Assembly: GCA_019312705.1 (NCBI GenBank)
Contig: JAFDCW010000217.1
Location: forward strand, 1 to 9,104
Reading direction: 5' to 3'
DNA from: Deltaproteobacteria bacterium
Lineage (GTDB): Bacteria; Myxococcota; Polyangia; Polyangiales; B10-G4
DNA length: 9,104 bases
Shown here: positions 5,901-9,104 of the stretch, piece after piece
Layout: each line of letters opens with the position of its first letter
How positions within the stretch are numbered: position 1 is the first letter of the stretch
Notes under the pieces: model-generated
What the model was told of the DNA's origin: nothing
Database searches by the model: none
The model's input: the letters and a program-made list of their open reading frames with translations, nothing else
Position numbers and translations under genes: made by a program

Positions 5901-7125
5901 CCTTCGGCGTGGGCAGGTCCAGGTCACCAAAAAGCTCGCCGGCGCCTGCGCCGCCCGCGCTCCTGGGTGGCGGAAGGTCGAGGTCGCCTAGCAGATCGCC
6001 ACCGAGGATTGCGGCACCCACGCCAGCGTTCGGTGTCGGGAAGTCGAGGTCCCCGAACCCCATGCCTCCGGCTCCCTTTGGAACCGGCAGGTCCGCGCCA
6101 GCGCCCTTCGGAACCGGCAGGCCCGCACCAGCGCCCTTCGGAACCGGCAGGTCCGCACCAGCGCCCTTCGGAGCCGGCAAGTCCGCGCCAGCGCCCTTCG
6201 GCGCGGGCAGGTCCACGCCGGCGCCCTTCGGTGCCGGCAAGTCCGCGCCAGCACCCTTCGGTGCGGGCAGGTCCAAACCGGCAAACGACATTTCGTCGTC
6301 CAAGGACGGGCTCGGCGCCTTCGGCGCGGGCAGGTCGGCCCCAGCGCCCTTCGGCGCCGGCAAGTCCAACCCGGCAAACGACATCTCGTCATCGACCGCC
6401 GGGCTCGGCGCCTTCGGCGCGGGCAGATCCAAATCGGCGAACGACAGCTCGTCATTGAGCGCGGGGCTCGGCGCCTTGGGAGCGGGCAAGCCGGCAGCAG
6501 GCGCCTCGGCCCCTGCCCGCGCTCCCGGGAACGGCGGTGCGAGAGGTGCCTTGGGAGCGGGCAAACCCGCAGCGGGCGGCTTGACCCCGCCCCTCGCCCC
6601 GGGAAATCCCGGCGTCGGGGCCGCCTTGGGAGCGGGCAAATCCACAGCCCCCTTCGGAGCGGGGAGGTCGAGCTCGTCGAAACCCGAGACCGGGGTCGTC
6701 TGGGGCGCGCCCCCACCCGGAAAGGGCGGAGCCAACGGGGCCTTCTTCGGCGCCGGCAAATCCGCACCGCCGCCGGGTCCGGAGAACGCGGGGGCGGCCG
6801 CCCTCTTCGCGACCGGTGCCGGCAGATCGACACCGGGAAACGGCGCCGGCGGGATCTTCTTGTCCGACGGTCGGACCGCCGGCGCGCGAGGTTCGGTCGG
6901 GTGCTTCTGCGCCACGGGGCGCCGCGGGGCCTGCGCACGACGTCCCTTCGGGGCGGGCAGCGCCGCATCGTCGGGCGACGGCGCCGCATATCCGCGGGGA
7001 GGCGTCTTTTGGTCCCGCGGGTCGGGACTACCGCCGGGAGGCTTGAGACCGCTAAATGGAGGCGATGCCGTCGGTTTGGCCGGGGGCGACGCCGGGGGGC
7101 CGGCGGTTGGCACCGGGACGCGCAC
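2923..7125 (-). CDS. Large membrane-anchored TPR protein with LPxPK-repeat linker (N-terminal Zn-ribbon out of frame)
   Basis: The 1400-codon frame has three parts. Residues 1 to about 560 are a low-complexity Pro/Ala/Gly/Asp region with about 17 LPAPK/LPVPK-type motifs, then acidic GFGELDLP-like segments. A hydrophobic segment (about 580-611, beginning LPFLALGLVVLIAGLGVGGG) follows a basic SRSK, predicting the N-terminal part in the cytoplasm and the rest outside the inner membrane. From about 620 to the end are at least a dozen TPR helix pairs (for example the AIELDPS, ALELKPS and YLEVAPD ends), a protein-binding superhelix. The listed start, GTG 7125, has no ribosome site. The true start is very probably ATG 7217 in another frame, encoding an intact Zn-ribbon, so the gene holds a frameshift near 7120. 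The plan resembles Zn-ribbon plus repeat-linker plus single-pass scaffold proteins of myxobacteria. No enzyme domain is seen; a scaffold or adaptor role is inference. Confidence 0.85.
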   Translation of the reverse strand: MRVPVPTAGPPASPPAKPTASPPFSGLKPPGGSPDPRDQKTPPRGYAAPSPDDAALPAPKGRRAQAPRRPVAQKHPTEPRAPAVRPSDKKIPPAPFPGVDLPAPVAKRAAAPAFSGPGGGADLPAPKKAPLAPPFPGGGAPQTTPVSGFDELDLPAPKGAVDLPAPKAAPTPGFPGARGGVKPPAAGLPAPKAPLAPPFPGARAGAEAPAAGLPAPKAPSPALNDELSFADLDLPAPKAPSPAVDDEMSFAGLDLPAPKGAGADLPAPKAPSPSLDDEMSFAGLDLPAPKGAGADLPAPKGAGVDLPAPKGAGADLPAPKGAGADLPVPKGAGAGLPVPKGAGADLPVPKGAGGMGFGDLDFPTPNAGVGAAILGGDLLGDLDLPPPRSAGGAGAGELFGDLDLPTPKGAAAGLPVAKGTSDLPVPRDEGDLFGGGGAGGAGFGELDLPGIDDGFDDIDLLGSVPAPDLGGPGADAGGGLSGRGGTELDLPLPGDESGGMDTSDGRAGAGGVGFGEIDLGEEGGDGMEFADLPQERDGSMPGRVSQATIDVVKDERTLDREARQRDAAAAGDGKASRSKLPFLALGLVVLIAGLGVGGGFMPGIGYFGIYLAEGLLPEAGDAGAVQAAVTSAEEVASSDTYEGVRASLRTLADARTGMGLNRPLLARSLVHESLFLTRFGDDPASVGRADNIRRRLEERGHEGPDMLLATAATALATGAAGASQARGFADQARGALPDDPYVDLVAAEAALLQGDPEAARELFAAALTKGGGARAQWGLARALLALGSDEASEAVDATLDASRRHAEARVAKATLLFAAENATAARTLAQEAAGVLDVGDARLRTTPLTRSAAFTLIGQIAEREGNRRDAREAYEAALEANAFGVQALVGAGRAHLVDERWRDALTNFEAAIDTVTNSGEAPGEEVPEGHLPLVAEARLGAARAMLRLDRELDAKRTLEQLVAAYPESGAISLWLGRVAEALDDSAGAEARYREAIVLSPDTFEPYLALAQLFFDSDRHEAAGEVLTQAGERVDESVVMRRLLGESELGRRRYGDAVREFERALELDATDIAARYGLGVAHRRSGDLEAANVAFAQVSEVDPTWPGLALERGLVFEARGESDEAVRAYTLALEGRPDDPDLLLRLGAAYVTDGRVDEAEETLRRVQESRPNSAEVEHFMGRVELERGNLPVAVNHFSRSIALDATRGEFHLYVAWAALEMGNLGRALDEVNAAIELDPSLGDAFWIRGRVRLRGGAVRDALADLRHALELKPSRYEAYASMAESYDGLRRIPEAIEAYKRALERDNSKGQWWYRLGRLQLDAGRRGEAVPSLERATLIGGALADPPVWLSDAHRLLGDILRTSNRTEAIAHYRHYLEVAPDNAIDRNHVRDVLMDMGESP
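5293..5388 (-). other. Transmembrane segment of the TPR protein
   Basis: Codons for residues about 580-611 of the TPR protein encode a long hydrophobic, Gly-rich stretch directly after Arg and Lys (SRSK). It is the only membrane-spanning candidate in the protein and separates the disordered repeat linker from the TPR domain. The positive-inside rule places the linker in the cytoplasm and the TPRs in the periplasm. Confidence 0.75.
6071..6280 (-). repeat. Seven tandem 30-bp units encoding a decapeptide LP(A/V)PKGAGxD
   Basis: Seven consecutive units of exactly 30 bases, with boundaries every 30 bases from 6071, each contain the + strand core CCCTTCGG or CCCTTTGG followed by GG(A/T/C)(A/G)C(C/G)GG or a close variant. 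In the protein they read as LPAPK or LPVPK followed by GAG and a small residue plus Asp or Gly. Differences are mostly at third codon positions, so the peptide is preserved while the DNA has drifted. Such an array is prone to unit gain and loss. Confidence 0.9.
6281..6475 (-). repeat. Three diverged 63-bp units encoding APSPxxxDExSFAxLDLPAPK
   Basis: The TPR protein linker carries three copies of a 21-residue unit. Each begins APSP, continues with an acidic D-E-M/L-SFA patch and ends LDLPAPK; one 10-residue GAGADLPAPK unit is inserted between the second and third. The + strand mark is GACGA/GACGACATTTCGTCGTC-like blocks near 6285, 6376 and 6440. The acidic-aromatic patch looks like a short linear binding motif rather than simple filler. 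Boundaries are approximate. Confidence 0.75.
6476..6639 (-). repeat. 75-bp-spaced repeat ending in GLPAPK
   Basis: The + strand block TTGGGAGCGGGCAA starts at 6476, 6551 and 6626, exactly 75 bases apart. It marks two full 25-residue units rich in Pro, Gly and Ala (one beginning APLAPPFPG, one AAPTPGFPG), each ending AAGLPAPK. It is a third repeat period within the same linker, sharing the LPAPK end with the 30-bp and 63-bp units. Confidence 0.8.
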
Positions 7126-7217
7126 TTCGGGCAGCGCATCTTCACACCGGACGCCGGCAAACGACGCTCATCGAGGTCGTAAGGGGCGGAACAGGACGGG
7201 CACTCGACCTTGATCAT
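7122..7217 (-). other. Out-of-frame N-terminal Zn-ribbon of the TPR protein
   Basis: Starting at ATG 7217 the - strand encodes 32 residues beginning MIKVECPSCSAPYDLDE and ending VKMRCPKC. The four cysteines (Cys6, Cys9, Cys29, Cys32) and the Tyr and Gly positions match the MJ0042-type Zn-ribbon found at the start of many myxobacterial regulatory and scaffold proteins. That family normally continues G-x-x-F-x-VP. Here the frame turns into an Arg/Pro-rich nonsense translation, while a different frame supplies RVPVP at 7122. The ribbon and the TPR frame are therefore parts of one gene broken by a frameshift. The family's Gly-x-x-Phe residues are missing, so a deletion of about 13 bases explains it better than one lost base. 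Confidence 0.8.
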
Positions 7218-7348
7218 GAACTCGTTCGTTCGATTCCCCGAAGGCCGATGGGACCCCCGAAATTGCGGTGCCGAAGCGTATCACACGGAGACCGGGGAAA
7301 CGCAGGATGTGGTGTTCCGTCCGCGCCCCTGTTCGGCGGGACCCGCTG
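7218..7348. other. Divergent intergenic region between the TPR gene and zapA
   Basis: About 150 bases between divergent starts, expected to hold promoters for both directions. On the - strand, TGA followed by TACGCT (complement of 7275-7283) fits an extended -10 element, with a leader of about 57 bases to ATG 7217; no good -35 is visible. No structured RNA or operator was recognised. Confidence 0.35.
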
Positions 7349-7357
7349 TGGTAGGGT
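7349..7357 (+). promoter_or_regulatory. Possible extended -10 element (or ribosome site) of zapA
   Basis: TGG followed by TAGGGT (7352-7357) fits the extended -10 pattern TGnTAnnnT. A start about seven bases on would be at 7364, leaving two or three bases before GTG 7367. The same AGGG could instead be a Shine-Dalgarno sequence ten bases before the start. The sequence alone does not separate these readings. Confidence 0.3.
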
Positions 7358-7366
7358 GCCGGCGTC

Positions 7367-7678
7367 GTGAAGCAGACCGTTACCCTCGAAATTGCTGGCG
7401 CCAAGTACCGGATGACCTCCGACGCGGACGAGGCCCATCTCCAGGACTTGGCAGACCTCGTAAACAAGCGGATCGAGGATCTGGGGCCCAAGGCCGCCCG
7501 GGCCGCGACTCCAGCACAGATGCTAGCCGTCGTTGCCCTTGGCCTCGCCGACGACCTCCGGACCGCCGAAGGGCGCCGGGAGCGGGTCGAGGTCCTCACC
7601 CGCAGCGCGGTGACGAAGACGATCTCGCGTATCGACCAGCGCCTTTCGGCAATCGACGCGGGCAACGGCGGGGCGTGA
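7367..7678 (+). CDS. zapA: Cell division protein ZapA
   Basis: Small cytoplasmic protein that binds and bundles FtsZ filaments at the division ring. The 103-residue product has the ZapA pattern: an N-terminal beta segment (VTLEIAGAKYRMTSDADEAHLQDLADLVNKRI) forming the globular head, then a Gln-Met-Leu-Ala-Val-Val-Ala-Leu helix and a charged C-terminal helix (from about residue 62) that forms the dimer/tetramer coiled coil. Length is close to the family norm of about 100. GTG 7367 is the only suitable start, with AGGG ten bases upstream. It overlaps the downstream cyclo-ligase gene by four bases (GTGA), so the two are probably translated as a coupled pair. Confidence 0.9.
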   Translation: MKQTVTLEIAGAKYRMTSDADEAHLQDLADLVNKRIEDLGPKAARAATPAQMLAVVALGLADDLRTAEGRRERVEVLTRSAVTKTISRIDQRLSAIDAGNGGA

Positions 7679-8298
7679 CTGGTCGCCGGCGGCGGCCGGA
7701 GCCTTCCCCCGAGCAACTCCTGCGATTGCGACACGACGCGAAGCGCCAGCTGCGTGCGCGCATTGGAGCCGTGCGCCGCGCCCTCCCCGCGGAAGCGCGG
7801 GAGCAACGCAGCCTCGCCATAGCCAATCACGTCATCAACCACGAGGCCTACGGCCGCGCCGAGGTACTGACCGCGTACATCGCGATGCGCGGCGAAGTGA
7901 ACCCGGAGCCGATCCTCGATGCCGCCCGCGCGGCAGGCAAGATCATCGCCCTGCCGCGAATCGACTGGAGCACAGAGACGATGCTCTTCTACCGCTGGGA
8001 CGAGGGTGATGAGCTCGAGGAGTCGGGCATGGGCTATCTTCAACCGCTGACGACGGCCCCCTCGATTGCCGACGAGCGTATCGACCTCGTACTCACTCCG
8101 GCGCTGGCGATCGACCTACGCGGTCATCGCATCGGCTTCGGGAAGGGCTTCTACGACCGCTTCCTCGAGCGCCTCCCCGACGCGAGATCGGTCGCGCTGA
8201 TCTTCGACTTCCAGCGCCTCGCCGAGGTACCCGACACTCCAGGCGACGTGCCCGTGCAGTTCTGGGCGACGTCGAAGGGCATCGAATCACCCGAATGA
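7675..8298 (+). CDS. 5-formyltetrahydrofolate cyclo-ligase (MTHF synthetase)
   Basis: Converts 5-formyltetrahydrofolate plus ATP to 5,10-methenyltetrahydrofolate, recovering stored folate. The 207-residue product has the N-terminal ATP-site pattern K-x-x-L-R (Lys23, Leu26, Arg27), the folate-site GEVNP (73-77), TPALAIDLRGHRIGFGKGFYDRFL with the glycine-rich ATP loop and YDR (154-162), and a C-terminal VPVQFWATSKGI. An extra basic N-terminal tail TGRRRRP is unusual. The frame is open far upstream beneath zapA, but GTG 7675 is the first start that respects zapA and it overlaps the zapA stop as GTGA. A TTG at residue 18 would be the alternative. The zapA-cyclo-ligase pair is widely conserved; in gammaproteobacteria the same gene is called ygfA. 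A long hairpin follows the stop. Confidence 0.92.
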   Translation: MTGRRRRPEPSPEQLLRLRHDAKRQLRARIGAVRRALPAEAREQRSLAIANHVINHEAYGRAEVLTAYIAMRGEVNPEPILDAARAAGKIIALPRIDWSTETMLFYRWDEGDELEESGMGYLQPLTTAPSIADERIDLVLTPALAIDLRGHRIGFGKGFYDRFLERLPDARSVALIFDFQRLAEVPDTPGDVPVQFWATSKGIESPE

Positions 8299-8301
8299 GG
8301 G

Positions 8302-8381
8302 CTAGTGTGTGATGCCTGGTCACGGGAGGGGGAGCCGTGGGACGAGCGAGAAACCTTCCGTGACCAGGGATCGCGCACTAG
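8302..8381. repeat. 28-bp imperfect inverted repeat between convergent genes (long stem-loop)
   Basis: Arms 8302-8329 and 8354-8381 pair over 28 positions around a 24-base loop. There are 24 Watson-Crick pairs, three G-U pairs if transcribed from the + strand, and one G-G mismatch (8314/8369). The core CCTGGTCACGG/CCGTGACCAGG is perfect, and both ends carry CTAG. It begins three bases after the cyclo-ligase stop and its right arm contains the uvrC stop codon (8378-8380). On the - strand the three wobble pairs become A-C mismatches, so the + transcript folds better. No T-run follows on either side, so it is either a factor-assisted or processed 3' end, a structured RNA, or a dispersed palindromic repeat. 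Confidence 0.7.
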
Positions 8382-9104
8382 GTACTGAAGGCGTTTTCTA
8401 TCGCCTGGTCCTCGGCGAGCACGGCGTCGCCATCGGCGATGGGCTCCCCAGACGGCGGACCCAGAGGCGACTGATTCGGACGCCCCAGGGCTTTGCGGAT
8501 GGCCCGGGCGCTCTTTCGGTTCGCCCCCGCGAGAATCAGCTGCTCCTCGGTAGCCGTGCGAACCGCTTCGAGGGATCCGAGGGCCGCGAGTAGCTTTTCG
8601 CGGGTCCGGGGCCCTACCCCCGGGACGTCGTCGAGTTCGCTCTTGAACATGCGCTTCTTGCCCCGCTTGGAGCGCAGCGCATTGCTCGCTCGGTGCGCCT
8701 CGTCGCGGGCGAGGGCGAGGATGCGAAGGGCGCTCGACTCTCGCAGAGCGATCGCGTTCTTGGCCCCCGGGACGTAGACCCGATCCACCAACTTTTCACC
8801 GAGCGCCGTCTCTTTTTCCTTCGCGAGGCCGACGACGGGCTGGTCGTCGATGCCAAGATCGCGGAGGGCCGAGAGCGCGATGTTGAGCTGCCCCTTGCCG
8901 CCATCGACGACCATCAGATCTGGGAGTTCCCAACCCGCCTGCCCCTTCCGCCCCCGGTCGAAGCGGCGGCCCAGGACCTCGTGCATGGCGCCGTAGTCGT
9001 CTCCGCCGCGCACGCTGCGCACGACGAAGGACCGATAGCGCTTCCGGTCCGGCGCGCCGTCCCGGAGAGCGACGATCACCGCGACCGTGTCTTGGCCGCC
9101 GGAG
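8378..9104 (-). CDS. uvrC: UvrABC excinuclease subunit C, C-terminal part (runs off the window)
   Basis: UvrC makes the two strand cuts flanking damaged DNA in nucleotide excision repair. Present here are about 240 C-terminal residues: the RNase H-like endonuclease half that makes the 5' incision, followed by tandem helix-hairpin-helix DNA-binding motifs. Seen in order are DTVAVIVALRDG, YRSFVVRSV, GGDDYGAMHEVLGRRF, VVDGGKGQLN with the catalytic Asp (codon 8903-8905), VVGLAKEKE, ARDEAHR with the conserved His (codon 8693-8695), then LDDVPGVGPRTREKLLAALGS and a second HhH (LILAGANRKSARAIRKALG). A tail of about 30 residues rich in Pro, Gly and Ala follows. The frame is open to the window edge, so the GIY-YIG, UvrB-binding and FDISH parts lie outside. 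It converges on the cyclo-ligase gene, and its stop sits inside the hairpin. Confidence 0.93.
   Translation of the reverse strand, partial: SGGQDTVAVIVALRDGAPDRKRYRSFVVRSVRGGDDYGAMHEVLGRRFDRGRKGQAGWELPDLMVVDGGKGQLNIALSALRDLGIDDQPVVGLAKEKETALGEKLVDRVYVPGAKNAIALRESSALRILALARDEAHRASNALRSKRGKKRMFKSELDDVPGVGPRTREKLLAALGSLEAVRTATEEQLILAGANRKSARAIRKALGRPNQSPLGPPSGEPIADGDAVLAEDQAIENAFST

Noticed and set aside
6071..6280. CRISPR-like array
   Set aside because: Units are contiguous 30-bp in-frame coding repeats without unique spacers.
7122..7130. Programmed -1 frameshift joining the Zn-ribbon to the TPR frame
   Set aside because: No slippery heptamer or downstream structure is evident, and the join would still lack the family's G-x-x-F residues; mutation or assembly error is simpler.
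5324..7213. 629-codon open frame on the + strand across the repeat linker
   Set aside because: It is antisense to the repeat-rich part of the TPR gene; GC-rich repeats without stops keep all frames open. Its translation is Arg/Ser/Pro/Ala-rich with no domain.
7210..7674. N-terminal extension of the cyclo-ligase to an ATG at 7210
   Set aside because: It runs through all of zapA in another frame; GTG 7675 overlaps the zapA stop and gives the usual length.
8299..8381. SRP RNA or 6S RNA in the convergent gap
   Set aside because: The gap is too short and lacks the SRP GGAAG/AGCAG-type core and the 6S bulge layout; only a simple long stem is seen.

Overview
The window is GC-rich, with coding third positions dominated by G and C and several GTG starts. 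It looks like ordinary bacterial chromosome, with no insertion sequences, phage genes, CRISPR array, tRNA or rRNA. The best guess for its origin is a myxobacterium-like or other former deltaproteobacterial lineage (Myxococcota or a relative). The main clue is a very large protein with an N-terminal zinc ribbon, a long Pro/Ala/Gly-rich repeat linker, one membrane segment and a tetratricopeptide (TPR) tail. The deaminase resembles deltaproteobacterial deoxyadenosine/SAH deaminases as I remember them. This placement is inference; there is no phylogenetic marker strong enough to settle it.

Left block (about 79-2734, + strand): a compact nucleoside-salvage operon. It runs purine nucleoside phosphorylase (115-957), cytidine deaminase (954-1409, sharing a GTGA overlap with the gene before) and an amidohydrolase of the S-adenosylhomocysteine/5'-deoxyadenosine deaminase type (1412-2734, two bases after the previous stop). 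Together they would deaminate cytidine and adenosine-like nucleosides and cleave 6-oxopurine nucleosides by phosphorolysis. A promoter-like sequence at 79-107 is spaced so that transcription would begin almost exactly at the first ATG.

Middle block (2729-7217, - strand): a 1400-codon reading frame for a membrane-anchored TPR protein. Its linker is built from nested repeats ending in LPAPK/LPVPK, including seven exact-length 30-bp tandem units. An intact N-terminal Zn-ribbon (four Cys) lies just upstream in a different frame, so the gene carries a frameshift (natural or from assembly) near 7120. Between this gene and the operon, a possible 50-residue single-helix membrane protein is encoded on the - strand, along with several short inverted repeats.

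Right block (7367-8298, + strand): zapA, a cell-division FtsZ-ring protein, followed by 5-formyltetrahydrofolate cyclo-ligase with another GTGA overlap. This is the familiar zapA/ygfA pairing, but with no room for 6S RNA between the genes. The uvrC 3' part (8378-9104, - strand) converges on it and runs off the window. Between the convergent stops is an 80-bp element that folds into a 28-bp stem, pairing better as + strand RNA than as - strand RNA.

Most of the window is housekeeping. The parts worth a second look are the split Zn-ribbon/LPxPK/TPR gene, the long hairpin at 8302-8381 and the candidate small membrane protein.
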